A stretch of 64,000 nucleotides of DNA from Bombyx mori (Eukaryota; Arthropoda; Insecta; Lepidoptera; Bombycidae): positions 10,691,501-10,755,500 of the forward strand of contig NC_085120.1 of the NCBI RefSeq assembly GCF_030269925.1, read 5' to 3'. The position numbers were made by a program, and so were the translations under genes. Under the pieces are notes generated by a model. It was not told the origin of the DNA, searched no databases, and saw only the letters and a program-made list of their open reading frames with translations. Of this stretch, positions 33,569 to 47,400 are shown piece after piece. The first letter of the stretch is position 1, and each line of letters opens with the position of its first letter.

Positions 33569-34416
33569 CGGTAATGCATTAATTATGTTTTTATTTCTTA
33601 GTTTCGTTTATATTGTTTTGGTTTACGCCGCAATAATATTCACTCAAAAAATCATAATGAAATATGTTCCTATGTCGAAACACCTTTATTTTAGTTTCTT
33701 TAGATTAACTGTATTTATGAAAGAGAAAAAAGGTTTATGCTAATAAACATGAAAATGATAAATCGTAATTTTACATTTTTTATCTTTTTATTCGGACGTT
33801 TGTAAATCATCTTCAAAAAACAAAATAGTTAGCTCTGGATTTTGCTCTTAACTCAAACGCTATTTTAGATTCACAGAATTATCCGTATGAATTCGTACAC
33901 CGATATAACTTGCTCCGACGGATATAATGACAAAAAATATATTTACACAGATTAAAATTTTTACGGTAAAGTAAAAAAATAAAAGGCAGAGGGGATGGCT
34001 CAGCTGATGTTTTTCGAAGTGGATGCATTGAACAGCGCTGATATTCAGTTCCTTCCTATTTGGTGTGCGATATGCGATTTAAAAATGAAATAGGCAATCG
34101 AAATTCTCAGTACGCTTGTAGTGGACGCACAATCAAATCACTAGGTACGTACCTAAAAACTCGTTAAAAACGAAGTTGAGTTCGTTAATTGTTCTAAATG
34201 TTTTGTAATCGTTACATACCTAAATTCAATGGGGCTATCAAGATCGCGAAGTTGTTACCGCTCGTACTTGTGCAACTGGTCCACTAACCGTTACACACGT
34301 CAACGTCTATTATTTTCCGTGATAACGGTCAATTAGCCGAATAAAACCGTTGGGGCAAACGAAAAAACATGAAGAGCAAAACAAAACGTGCGCGGGAAAA
34401 TCGTCAGACCGCCAAT
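33569..34416. other. Upstream region of the OBP-like gene
   Basis: AT-rich, no repeat recognised, no clear TATA at the right distance. An alternative upstream ATG in frame lies at 34,369. Confidence 0.5.
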
Positions 34417-35001
34417 ATGGCCGTGTCGGAAATTTCTAGAATTTTAACGTTTTTAACTATCGTGTCATTCATATACATCGTTTACTCATTTAAGCCGCTC
34501 ACTAAAGATGAACATATCGAGAGATATAATAAAATGAACGAAGACATTGAACCGTTTAGAAAAAATTTGACAGAATGCGCTCGTCAAGTCAAAGCTTCCA
34601 TGGCGGACGTCGAGAAGTTTCTTAAACGAATACCACAGTCGAATATGGAGGGGAAATGTTTCGTGGCTTGCATTCTCAAACGGAATTCGCTTATAAAAAA
34701 CAATAAATTGAGCCAGGAGAATCTTCTTGAAGTAAACAGGGCTGTGTACGGTGACGACAGCGAAGTTATGTCCCGCCTCAAGACAGCCATTTTAGAATGT
34801 TCAAAAATCGTTGAAGATATATTTGAAATTTGCGAATACGCTTCAGTTTTCAACGATTGCATGCATATGAAAATGGAACATATACTCGATAAAATAACTA
34901 TGGAAAGAAGGATGGAGGCTTTAGGGCAGATGTCTTCAAATCCCGATGAATGGAGCGAGGAAGAAGATGAAATGTTAAAACTTGTTAAAGATGAACTATA
35001 A
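34417..35001 (+). CDS. Odorant-binding-protein-like, single exon
   Basis: I choose the ATG at 34,417 because it is followed at once by a signal-peptide-like stretch (RILTFLTIVSFIYIVYS); the in-frame ATG at 34,369 adds 16 charged residues. Six cysteines follow the insect OBP pattern: TECARQV (C1), GKCFVAC (C2-x3-C3), AILECSK (C4), ICEYASVFNDC (C5-x8-C6). These spacings are diagnostic of PBP/GOBP-type proteins, which carry small hydrophobic ligands in sensory lymph or other secretions. An acidic tail (EEEDEMLKLVKDEL) follows. The whole gene is intronless, whereas lepidopteran OBP genes normally have introns, so it may be a retrocopy. AATAAA occurs at 35,361-35,366. Confidence 0.85.
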   Translation: MAVSEISRILTFLTIVSFIYIVYSFKPLTKDEHIERYNKMNEDIEPFRKNLTECARQVKASMADVEKFLKRIPQSNMEGKCFVACILKRNSLIKNNKLSQENLLEVNRAVYGDDSEVMSRLKTAILECSKIVEDIFEICEYASVFNDCMHMKMEHILDKITMERRMEALGQMSSNPDEWSEEEDEMLKLVKDEL

Positions 35002-36189
35002 TATTAAAACTAGGACCAATGAATAACTAATACTATGCTATAATAAGCGCTTATTTTGATTGTTGTAAGATACTGTTTTATTGTGTTTAATAGAAATTGT
35101 ATAGAATTACGTGCAGTGCTTCATCATCACGTTCTGTTTGCAAACAATATAATTATGTTTAACCTGTTTCAACTGCCACTGGTCCTCTTCAAAGCGTTCG
35201 TAGTACAAGGATTCTCCTGAACTTGGTCTACGATTGTTCGCTTATCAACTTTATTCGCGTACAAAGATTGTAGAGCCGATTGTGGAAGGGGTGAAAGTCA
35301 ATGAAGATTGCGTAGGAATATTATCCTAAGCGAAACTTAAAATAGCTACGTAGCAATATTAATAAATGACGAAATATCTTTAATATTTAATAATGTAATC
35401 TGCACGTCTCCAATCCATGACAACGAGAACCTTAATAATGTTATCCCGCCACAAGGTAAGTCAATGTGGGTAATTTAACGCGTTGAACGCCATGACGGAC
35501 ACCATGTGTCGAGACGACATACTTTCCACTAGGGCCGCACCAATATATCAAGATCGTCTCAAAATCGTTGATTTGTTTTATCGCAAATATCGTGAGGCAG
35601 TAATTCAAAAATAATGGAATGAATTACGGAATCAGCGACTACCATCCGTCTCGCCCCCTGGACCATAGTTATTGGCGGTCACGGGGTGTCCGCCTAGGCC
35701 TACTGAGCTAAGCATGGCTGGCGTTCGACGTGGTAATAAATAAAAAAACAAATAAATTAAGAAGAAATCTTTATTTCTTTACCTAATTCAACTTCGATAT
35801 GATTCCCTTTGAAAATTACTCTCTAGAAGCAAACTTTAAAATGAACAAGGGTTATTACAAAACCACCGAATGCTCGCGACATTTATCGCAACCATCCAAA
35901 AGTCGTTATTTTGTGACAAGAATATCCATAGTAATCTACAGAAATGAGCAACATACATTGGAATCTATAAAACGTTCGTTGTGTGAGTTACGTAATATTA
36001 CAGATTAAATATACAAAAGACATAAAAAAAAATAACACGCACACGTACACACGCACAAACACAACCGAATTAATAAATAATGTTATATAAAATATTAGTT
36101 TCGTTATTTTCAATATTATGAAAGTTATAATACAAAGATCTTGAAAATAAATATATAAATATACTTAAATGTATATAGAGAGTTTGTTT
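35002..36189. other. 3' flank and spacer after the OBP-like gene
   Basis: Contains the candidate poly(A) signal at 35,361 and a short CA-rich tract at 36,035-36,065. No other gene. Confidence 0.5.
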
Positions 36190-36450
36190 AAGAAATATTT
36201 CTCCCACTGAACGCGATAAAAGGAAGAGAGGCCTACCCAGAACAACTTGACGTCTCTCAGTAGAGCAGGAACTGGGCCTCTTGGACATGACGTGGTAAGC
36301 GCAGCGTTGGGCGTCCCCTTGCCCGTTGAACCGATGACTTGCGGGGATATGCTGGGAACGATTGGATGTGGAAGGCGAAGGATCGTTGATTGTGGCGGAC
36401 TATGGGAGAGGCCTACATCCAGCAGTGGAGAGATACAACTTATGATGATG
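36190..36450 (+). mobile_element. LINE 3'-terminal fragment
   Basis: GGGAGAGGCCTACATCCAGC AGTGG ... TGATGATGAATG matches the terminal style of the LINE fragments at 15,836 and 31,165. The coding frame is degraded. Confidence 0.5.
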
Positions 36451-36521
36451 AATGAAAAAAAAAAACACCAACAGAGGGGGGTAATAGGAAAGAAAGAAGA
36501 AGACTGAATGCGATAGTGGTT

Positions 36522-36768
36522 TACTGGTGGTAAGACCTCTTGTGAGTCCGCGCGAGTGGGTACCACCACCCTGCCTATTTCTGCCGTGAAGCAGTAATGC
36601 GTTTCGGTTTAAAGGGCAGGGCAGCCGTTTAACTATACTTGAGACCTTAGAACTTATATCTCAAGCTGGGTGGCGCATTTACGTTGTGGACGTCTATGGG
36701 CTCCAGTAACCACTTCACATCAGGTGGGCTGTGAGCTCGTCCACCGATCTAAGTAATAAAAAAGAAAA
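36522..36768 (+). mobile_element. Bm1 SINE, 5'-truncated
   Basis: Runs from TTACTGGTGGTAAGACCTCT to CTAAGTAATAAAAAA. Confidence 0.92.
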
Positions 36769-36962
36769 AATAAATAAATGTCTACGCAATTAGTGAATAT
36801 ATGAACCTGAACTAAAATCAACGTGTTGATCTGGCGGTCAGTGACCCCGAGGGTTGTAAACGAGCCCGATTAACGACGTACGTAGTCACAAAAAGTTTTC
36901 GTGCACGACTGTCATTAAGTAATATCCATTTTTTTATTAGTACAACACCAATTCTATTATCT

Positions 36963-37225
36963 AGACTCGGGGGTGCAATAGTTAGCGCTCCAGACTGTCG
37001 CGCGGAGGGTCGTGGGTTCGATTCCCATATCGGACAAACGTTAGTACGATGAACACGTTTGTTTGGTCTTTCTCTGTGTGTTCATAATCTACTTAAGTAT
37101 ATATTTATACGTATATAAGTGTGTGTGTCAGTCTATGGTGCTCATAACACAGAGAATCCTAATTTGGGGCCGGATGATCGTGCGTGATTTGTTCCCAGTT
37201 ATTATTATTATTATTAATTAGGTTT
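36963..37225 (+). mobile_element. tRNA-derived SINE, second head type
   Basis: A tRNA-like head (GGGGTGCAATAGTTAGCGCT) is followed by a perfect B box GGTTCGATTCC at 37,015-37,025. A body with GTGTGTGTCAGTCTATGGTG and a (TTA)n tail follow. A related copy lies at 59,101-59,311. It is not Bm1. Confidence 0.75.
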
Positions 37226-37309
37226 TGCGGCAACTATGTATTACCGGGTAGCCCGAATTGTATCTGTAATGGCAGTATAATTTAGCAATGCCCAATGTAA
37301 TATGTATCC

Positions 37310-37507
37310 ACTTTGACTGTAACTAAGACGCCGGAATATCTTAGTAGACTGAGAAAGACGAATCCAAAAGTACCATTTTTAAGAGACCTAAAAAGACTTA
37401 AGTATACATTAAGAATAAAAGATGGTAAAGTTAGCCTTAATAACGGAAATCGACACAAACACTTAGTGGGCCACGTAGGGCACCGATAACCTACAAGGCA
37501 GTCAAAG
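37310..37507. mobile_element. TTAA-type MITE, left-truncated copy
   Basis: GACGCCGGAATATCTTAGTA ... ACAAGGCAGTCAAAGGG followed by TTAA matches the element at 56,217-56,748. The opposite end is missing. Confidence 0.65.
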
Positions 37508-37944
37508 GGTTAATTCGGTCAACGATCCGACATTTAATCCATCAGCAGATTTCATATCGGAGTACCTTTTTAATACGCTTTTATTAGCTTCAGACGTATT
37601 TTAGTATGTATGTTTGTAACGGAATCTTCGAACATGATTTTGACCCCCTTCAAAACGTTGGATTAACTCAAAATCAGATATACTTATTAAGGACCGATGA
37701 CTATACAATATTTAAAAAAAAAATTGGTAAAATTGAAATTCAATCAAAAAAATTTTAAATAAATAATAGTTTAAAAAAACTAACAAAATACGAGAAAATC
37801 CAACAAAGAAATAGAGAATAAATTTTAATGAATTTGAATTAAAAATAGTGTAAGAAAAAAATAATTTTTTGTAAAAAAAAACGTGGGCTGCATGGTATCA
37901 GTAGTTATAAATATTGGCAAGCAAGCAAGGGTTCGGGGTGATTA

Positions 37945-38110
37945 TGACATAGCTCACTGAGTTTCTAGCCGGATCTTCCCAGCAGATCGCGATTCCGAAA
38001 TTAGGTTCATTTTAGCAAATTCTCTCAGGTTGAATCCGCGAGCTGACCTATTTATTAGTCACCACGTAGCTGGAATAGCCCCTTACTTAGGCTACTAGCA
38101 AATAGGTAGG
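37945..38110 (+). mobile_element. Jockey-type LINE 3' UTR, diverged
   Basis: CTCACTGAGTTTCTAGCCGG ATCTTCCCAG ... CCGCGAGCTGACCTA resembles 51,268-51,440, with many substitutions. Confidence 0.65.
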
Positions 38111-41100
38111 TGGAAAGAATTCTCTACATTCCATCTACGAGTTCAGTTGTGAGGTATCATGGATTCTAACAGGTTTTTTAACATTTACACAAATAAACAA
38201 AGTTTCTTCGTAACTTAAAAAACACGAAAAATACATACATATATATTTTTTAATTGTTACCAATTACTGTTGTTGTAAATTCATGATATTGACAGATTGA
38301 AATGTCGGAACTAATAAAATGTAGAACACACACTCAGTGAATAAATTAAAGCATAGATTAGAGATGAGATGCACAGATTAATGCATGAATATAATTGAGA
38401 TGATTTTACAATTTATTTCACGGGTTCAATCGTAGTTAATGGTTAATAAATATATACTTGATTAATTCTACACTTCAAAAACATTAATGGTGAAATGAAA
38501 AATGATTATAAGTCATTAATAATATATCATTATAAATATAAAATTGTCAATCAAGTAGTGTTGCCAACTATAAATATTATTATTAATAGATAAATCTAAA
38601 AATCAATTATTAATATACAGTCTTAATTCATTAAATTTAATATCAGTTGTGAATTCAACTAATGAAATCCGAAAATGTTTTCGAAAAACTCCATCAATGG
38701 ACTCATGATCACATCCGGTCGGATAATTTTTTCTTGAACAATGGCAACACACATGTAATTTGTTTTCGTATGAAAAACTATAATTTAGATATTATATTAA
38801 AGATCACGCGATAAAAACAAATATAATTTTCCTACGTAAAAACAAATCCGACCGAATATATCTTGGAGAAGGATGGAAATACATCGCTAATCACTAATAC
38901 ATAATTTACACAAACCTACATTACAACGCGAATATTTAAATTAAATATTTGTATCCTATATAGTAAAATCAGAAAGTTTTTTTTGTCACGAAATACCAAA
39001 GATTTCTCTCAATAGTTGTTTGTTACCTATAAAAAATCACGTTAAAAAGGATATTTAATATGGCAGTGTCTTACAAACGAAGGGTGTTTTAAATAATAAT
39101 AATAAGCGTAAAATTGTAGTTCTAAAGAACTTACAAAGACATTCCTCCTATACATTGTCAGGGAATTATTCAAACGGACGTGGTTAGGCTAGAAGCTATA
39201 CCGCGTACAAACACGAAAAATCACTTAAATAGACTCTTCTATTAGATTATGAATCAAAGATAAAAAGTTATTAGGATCTCGACTAGATCAAAACGTTTGT
39301 TCCATCATTGTTTCTCTGAAATATCAACAATTCAGTTTTCATTACAAGTATATCAAATTTTGTGAATAAAGCATATTGTTTTAATGCATATTCTATGGTT
39401 AGCTCCTATGTTATTTGGCCACGAATGACGTCACATGAAGTTTCCTATACCGCGTCCGAATGAATTAAAAAAAAAAAACAAAGAAACCGACTGACCTATC
39501 AATTTTAAACACACAATTGAATTAGAATACAAATGTGAAATAAAATCACTAAATTCTTATGAAAATTCGTAGATTACATTTATCTAAAAAATAAATTTAT
39601 TTTAATTTAATTAAAATTACATCTACTGCTTGTCTTCAACATATTATAAATTTGTGGAACAGATTTACACTAAGGTTTATCGCTTGCTTTCGATTTAAAA
39701 AAAAATTATCAGTTAAAACTCTCTAAGAAACCAACTTTTTTTTGGTGTTATTTAAAAAAAATTCTAATTAAAACTATTTTTACAGTTTTCTGCAGTTCTT
39801 TTACAGTTTACTATATTCAGCACAATATTCAAATGTCTACAAACAATACCTTAGTGATCCGTGATCACGAAAAGTGGGAGTATCAGAAACGTTACAAATA
39901 ATAAACTGTAAAAATAGACTTCATTATTATACGAATACTAGTACTCTCTGTAAATCGAGTAAATTGCTTCAAAAATCAAAATCCCAATATAAACTAAATC
40001 AAGATTTCGCATCTTCGAATTTTATAAACAATCTTACAACACTTGACATATGTCCGGACACATAAGTTAATAAAAAAACCATCAATTCTAGTATTTAACA
40101 ATCGATTGCGAGCAAGCGACTTTATATATCTGATCACTAGACACTGTTGAAATAATAAAATAATAATAATCAGATATGTCACTATATTAATTCCAAAGTT
40201 GAAATTTAAATGACAAAATTGTGAAAGTTGACTCATAATTTCACATCAATAACACTAAGCAAGCCCCGTCTCGCTTGTCACACCGACCAACGAGTTTAAA
40301 AGACGAATAAATATAATTTTTATTACATAAACTATGGGAAAAATATTTCTAGTAGAAAAAGTGTGGAAATTCATTAGCTAATATATCGTATTACAAGATG
40401 CTACAGACGAATATTACAATTACAGATACTCAATTTTATTAATAATTATAAAAATACACTATTAATAATCATAATTATCATTAATTATATTCTCTCTGGA
40501 CTCATTCATTTGGCCCGCATTGTTATTTTTTAAAACAAAAGAAAATTAAAAAATATGTAATTTTCGGATAGATACAAAATGTTTTTCAGCTCTGGGATCC
40601 TATTTGATGATCTTAAGACTTAGGAGGATTACCGAAAGTAGAATTTTTAAGAAATTTAATTGAACCATTGTTTTTATATGCGTTTTTATAATTTTATTTG
40701 AAAATATTATTGAATTCATTAACAATGCTGAAGTCTTTGAATATTTTATCATTTTTAATAAAACAAAGGGATCCCCGGCTTTTTTTTCTATTACATTTTA
40801 TACATGTAACAATTACATGAATCTATTGAGATTAAAAAAAAACTAACTTAGTAAAAGGTGGGCACCTGTATTCTTGCATTGTTGTTTATACAACTTAATA
40901 CAATCGTTTGACTTGAAAAACTTGCTAAAAATTTTCATATACATTTAATTCAATTAAAACATTGAATCTGTTCCTTTTATTTTTTTGTTCTATTTTCAAA
41001 TTTAGCTGGAGGCAAGTGACATTGACAGTTCCAACATTCTGACACCGACCGACATTTATAATCTATACATAGTGTTTTTAGATTACAACTCGATAAAACG

Positions 41101-41495
41101 TGCTGTAGTTTGATAATCTAATTTGTTTTTGAGATACAGAATCTATGTTTTCTTAAAGGCATATAGGACTGTCCTACTAAAGTGACACGCAAAAAGGAAA
41201 TAGTTCATACAGCCAGAACTAAATTTAATCGAGTTGTAATCGGGACATTTTTACATAAGTCGAGCATGGCCAAATTGCATGTTCTTCGCACATAGCCGCC
41301 AATGTATTGTTGACTTCTTAAAACAATACGGTTATTATTTACTGCGGCAACAAATTCACGATTTTACCTGGCGGTAGGCTAGGGAATCCTAGTACAAAAG
41401 TGTTGATAAAATTTTAATCTCATGTTGTGGCAAATATCATGACTGTCCCCGTGGTGTGTCTAATAAAAGACACTAGCGTATTTGTCGTACGTACG
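38111..41495. other. AT-rich region downstream of POSH
   Basis: No ORF with a domain and no recognised repeat. The POSH 3' UTR must begin at 41,495 on the minus strand; AATAAA (minus) at about 40,982-40,977 is one of several possible poly(A) signals. Confidence 0.5.
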
Positions 41496-44400
41496 TCATT
41501 CGTGAGGGCAGCTTTGCACAAACGAGGCCGGGAATAGACCGGTGCGACCTGTGCGTTGCAACGTTCCCTTGTACCAGCCGTCGCCGCGCTTCTTCGACAC
41601 TATCACTATGTCGTCCACTTTCAATTCTAACTCATACTCCGAGTTGGGAGGGTACGGAACTATACAGCGGTATCTGCGAATCAAAAAATATTTGGTTTAC
41701 TTACATAGCTCCGTTAGCAAAACTACTGGTGGTGGGACCTCTTGTGAGTCCGCACGGGTAGGTACCACCGCCCAGCCTATTTCTGCCGTGAAGCAGTAAT
41801 GCGTTTCGGTTGGAAGGGTGGGACTGTCGTTGTGTCTATTCTGAGACCTTGGAACTCATATATCAAGGTGGTTGGCGGCATTTACATTGTAGATGCCTAT
41901 GGACTCCGATAACCAGTTAACACCAGGTGAGCCGTGAGCTCGTTCAAAAATCGTTTAAGTTTAAGTTTTATCGGCGTATCTTGCCTATAAAATGCGTTGA
42001 TTATTAATAAAATTTACTATCATATTGGCTTGTTTTTTGTTGAAATCTTTGAGTGATTTTTTTTGTGCGTGAACGGGCTTACGGCCCACTGGGTGTTAAA
42101 TGGTTATCGGAGCTCACAGATATCAACCGAAGTCTAAGATTTTACAGTACAAAAGTTGTTCCTACTTCAAACTAGAATGCATTACTGGCGGCAGAAAGGG
42201 GTGGGTCAGTGGTGGTACCTACCCGTCCGGGCTCCTAAAAAGCCCTACCAGTGATTGAACCATGGTTTTGATGATATCTTGATAATGACCAAAACAATAT
42301 CGGCGATGAAGCCGCAAAATTTTCTATTTTAATTAAGTATCGACAATCCTGCCGTAGCGAATAACACGTGGGTTTGGCTACAAAAACAGTACCGTAAATA
42401 ATCTTTGATAATAAAACTTGCAAACTTAAAAAGCAAAAGTTTTATAATTAATATTGTATCAGCTGACATTGCAATGTGTTCTGAATAAAATTTACCAACG
42501 TACTAAAATGATACTTATATGTATTAATGAGTTTCATTTAGAAAATTTTACTAATCACTTTCAAATGAATTCTTTATACTATAGACTACAGCTAGTCTAT
42601 AGTATAAAGAATTCATTTCATTATTTCATAATTTTTTCATTATTTTCATTATTTCATAATTTCCTTCCGGGTGCTGACCCGGCAGACTTCGTATTGCCTC
42701 AATCGATGAATAAAAGGCCTAAACTTTTGTATAAAATAAACTTAAAACAAACAAAAGGAATCCGTCCGACGGGGGACACATGAAAGGAAAAACAAAATTG
42801 TTATTTATATTTAATTCCGAGCATTTTCATATTTATCTACCTTTTGAACCTTCTCTGGACTTCCACAAATAATTCAAGACCAAAATTAGTCAAATCGGTC
42901 CAGCCGTTATCGAGTTTTAGCGAGACTAACGAACAGCGATTCATTTTTATATATATAGATAGATAACTTTAAAATTTTGATAATAATAATTATGGGATAT
43001 TTGTACGGTTTTTTTTTTTCGAATCCTTCCTTTTGAACATATTATTATTGTGCCACATGTACCTTTCTTTAACGGTTTGCGAATGGTGTCTGTCTTTCCT
43101 AGCGGCGGTGACGTCGAGAGATTGCGATTTCCTGTGCTGAGTTTGCCACGGACTCTCATTTGTAGATCTACAATACGAAAAAACAAAAAAAACATTGTAT
43201 CATCATCATCAAAATTTCACTAAAAACCGACTGAAGTTATATTTTAATTAAATAAATGAAAAAGTTTTACATTAATCGCGAATGAGATGTACGGAGAAGA
43301 TTTTCATTTTATTACAACACAAATAAAATCGCTTAATATTTGCAATTTAATTGATTAGTTACTCAAAAGCGAAGCTAGACAATGAAAACCACTTACGGCA
43401 CAAACAAATTCATATAAGCAAAACTTAACGAGCGTGTTACGTGAATATTCGTGTTCATTCCGTGTAAGTAAATAAATATTTGTTTTATTTGTTTCTAAGA
43501 TGTATGTGATGTTAAGAGGGGCAGTGATGCTCAAATCAGTATAGGGCGATGTTTCCCAACATGTTGTCCAACAAGGGGGCAATTTGATAATTTAGGGGGG
43601 CAATCACACTAAATTAATATATAAAATCTGTGTAAAAATGATTTTGAATTTGAATTTCAGTTTTTATTATATGTTTTAAAATATTACTTACTGTGTTCTG
43701 ATAACAATTTCATAGTGATTTCTTCCTAAAGCCCCTATCATTTATGTTTCTTAAATGAACAAATCAGTTTTTTAATGTTAAAAATTATGTATGGAGTGCA
43801 TACAAATTTAAGAAATGTTACAATGGGGCATGGCACAAAAAAAAGTTGGGAAACACTGGTTTCACAGGGCCTATTTTCATTACAATTATTGAATTTCATT
43901 TCATAAAAATTTTTAACTGATTTCTTTTAATTTTATTTCATTTTTCGCTAGTCACAGTAACTGATTCGAATTATCCGCGCATGCTTCGCAAATTATGCTC
44001 TAAATTGAAAATCGGATTAGTAAAACTGTGTTTGATGCGTGCACGTTAATATTAAGTTAATAACATTTTTATGTATAAACAATATTATTTATAGGATTTT
44101 ATTCCCCTTAAATAATAGGGTTTATAATGTCGACACCTGCGAAAGGTTAAAATGTTTTTTTTTTTGTATTGATGTACGTACATAACGTGATCCAATTGTA
44201 ATTGTGTGGAAATTGTGCGTAGAAAATTCACACATGTGTGTATGGTGTGCATGCGTGGAGCTACTTGCGCGCGTGCATGTGTCGAGCATACCAATATGTT
44301 ACGTGTATATGTGAGTAAATGCGATCCTGTGCGTGCGTATGCGACCTACATGTGTACGAGGGCTGCACTAAAAGTATCGGGAATGGAATATTTCCACTGT

Positions 44401-47400
44401 TCCTGTCATATTAAAATCTCTTTAATTGAAAACTCCTTGTTTTTAAAAATCGAATACCATTTATTTATTTTAAAAAAGATTCTCGGTCTTGTCACGAGGT
44501 TTTGTCAAACTTATTTGGTCGTTGAGAAAATGGAATTGACTCGAGGAAATTCAAGAGCGATGATTTATTATGACTTTCGAAGTGGTTTAACACAAAAACA
44601 GTGTGTTGACCGGATTATTTCTGCATTTGGTGATGAAGCCCCATCCAAAACCACAATTTATCGCTGGTTTGCTGAGTTTCAACGTGGACGTGTCAAGCTC
44701 AGTGATGATCCCCGTCAAGGTCGTCCAAAAACTGCAGTCACCCAAGAAAACGTTGATGCTGTGCGTAAGCTGATTGAGGAAGATCGACATGTGACATACC
44801 GCGAAATTCAGGCAACTTTAGACATTGGCATGAGTCAAATACAAATAATCTTGCATGAACAATTAGGTGTAAAAAAGTTGTTTTCCCGATGGATACCGCA
44901 TTCGCTCTGTGAAGAGCAAAAAGCGGCTCGCGTTACTTGGTGCGTCAGAACTCTCGAAAGATTCCACGCAGGATCCTCAAATGCTGTATACAACATTGTA
45001 TCAGGTGACGAATCCTGGATATACGCGTACGAACCCGAAACAAAAAACCAGTCACGAGTTTGGGTGTTCGAAAATGAGTTAAAGCCAACAAAAATTGTTC
45101 GTTCACGGAGTGTTGCAAAAAAAATGGTGGCCACGTTTGTCTCCAAAACCGGCCATGTTACGACTATTCCTCTTGAGGGACAAAGAACGGTTAATGCAGA
45201 ATGGTATGCTAGCATTTGTTTGCCACAGGTCGTTTCTGAACTCCGTAAAGAGAACTGCAACCGCCGCATCATCCTCCATCACGACAATCCGAGTTCTCAC
45301 ACCGCGCACAGAACAAAAGAGTTTTTAGAGCAAGAAAACATAGAATTATTAGACCAACCGCCGTACAGCCCCGACCTAAGGCCTAATGATTTCTATACTT
45401 TCCCTAAAATAAAGAATAAATTGCGTGGACAGAGATTTTCATCACCTGAAGAAGCTGTGGACGCCTACAAAACGGCCATTTTGGAGACCCCAACTTCCGA
45501 ATGGAATGGTTGCTTCAATGATTGGTTCCATCGTATGGAAAAATGTGTCAAATTTCGCGGAGAATACTTCGAAAAGCAATAAATACATTTTTAAATAGTA
45601 ATGTTGTGTCACTTCGTTAATTCCCGAAATTTTCAGTGCCGCCTATGTATGTGGATGTGATTCTGTTTGTTTGTTGGATGAGAAACAGCGTGTTATTGTA
45701 GATGTGGCCCTGTGCATATGTGTGCAGATGTGATGCTGTGCGTGCGTGTGTATGTTTCTGTAGATGCGACCTTTGCGTGTGTGTAGATGTGACCCTGTGC
45801 GCTAGTATGCAGATGTGACCTGCGTATTTGAGTGTGGAGATGTGACCCTGTGTGTGTAGGTGTGACCCAGTGCGTAAGTATGCAGATGTGACCTGCATGT
45901 TTGTGTGTGGAGATGTGACCCTATGGGTATGTGTGCAGATGTGACACTTTGCGTGCGTGTGTATGTTTGTGTAGATGCGACCTTTGGGTGTGTGTAGATG
46001 TGACCCTGTGCGCTAGTGTGCAGATGTGATCCTGTGCGTATACGTGCGTGTAGATGCGAACCTGTGCGCGAGTGGTGCGGCGGGGGCGCGGAGTCGTCTG
46101 TCGGCGGCGGGGAGCGCACGCAGCAGCTGCGAGGGGCACGACCCCGACCTGTCGCGCCACAACGTACTCTACAACCTCTGACCCGCCACACAAGACAACA
46201 CTCGAACTTATACTTGATTCGATAGCATTTTTTACTCTCTTTTTAATTATTTATTTTTTATCAAAGAAAACATTGATGGAAAAGTATTGAACATTGGGAT
46301 CTACAATTCACAATGCATCGGCAGTTTGGTTTGGTGTTTCGAAACACAATGAAAAAATTTCAAATAATCAAGTCAACATAAATGAAAGCCCCTTTTCACA
46401 CAAAATCCCTTAAGCTCGAATTAAAGCAAGGAAGAATTTATCTAGCTGTTCTCCTAAATCCAATGCTTGTCAAAGTTTACATTCAATTTGTTGTATTATT
46501 TCAATTTTCTTATGTGATCGATAAACAATTAATCAGTTGAATAAAAGAAATAACTGCACTCTGTGATTGTAGATTACCTTCATTTTAAATATATTTAAAA
46601 GGCAGACGATATAATTATATTAAAATACTAATAAAATGGTAATAATATTTTCAAATGAATATTTTATCTGCTCGGGTTGTGTCAGTATTAACTTCTTTAT
46701 CACAAACGATTGTAATACATAATACTTGTGAGAAATTTTGGAGCGGATTTAATTATTGCATTTGTTAATTGTATTAAGATTATAATAAAGAAATTAGTTA
46801 AGTGCGTAATTGGGACATTAAATACATGCGATCTTTGGGACTACGGAGAAAGATAATAGCATTTTTTTTTGAGGGTAGGTGATTTAAGTTTTTTTTTTGT
46901 TATAATAAGTTTTCTTTGTTCTTACATTTAATTACATTGAAACTCAATGAAGCGCGTACGATAAGTCCGAGTGTTGTAAATGAAATTCAGCCGCTGGTAC
47001 GTGTCGCGTCAAATAGGACATGAGTGCTGTTAGCTCACACACGGCCATTCCAAGCGTAACGCATGAGAGCTTAAAGATCAAAATAAATTTGGAATTTAAT
47101 CAAACAAAATATTTTATAGCTTTTTTTTTTTAATTTTTCCACTTAAAAATTCTGTATAGTTTTTTTCTTCTCTTGAACCGTTTAAGCTCTCATCTAAGCC
47201 CTTTAACGATTAATGTAGTAAACAACAAGTGAACAAAGAATGCAATGTGTTAAATTTATATATATAAAATCTTGTAACAGATTATGATTAACCAAAAATA
47301 TATTATTTTTATGTACATTACAATTTAATGCTAATATTATACCTACTCTTTGTTCGCTTGATCTTTGAAATGATAACAAAACAAACATATACACATATAT

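Larger units (their letters stand above)
44206..46061. repeat. GTGTGCAGATGTGACC minisatellite, split by mariner
   Basis: Degenerate repeats built on GTAGATGTGACCCTGTGCG fill 45,648-46,061, and older copies fill 44,206-44,356. They sit directly downstream of a POSH exon donor at 46,061. The mariner at 44,357-45,647 divides the array. Confidence 0.85.

Noticed and set aside
36963..37040. Possible tRNA gene
   Set aside because: The head has a B box but cannot form a full cloverleaf, and it continues into a SINE body present in a second copy.
44206..44529. N-terminal extension of the mariner frame
   Set aside because: It consists of minisatellite and terminal-repeat DNA; the true transposase start is the methionine at 44,530.
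45617..46290. Several overlapping frames on both strands around the minisatellite
   Set aside because: They are products of the GATGTGACC tandem repeat and of out-of-frame reading of the 87-nt POSH exon; only the [10 protein letters not shown] frame fits the splice phases.
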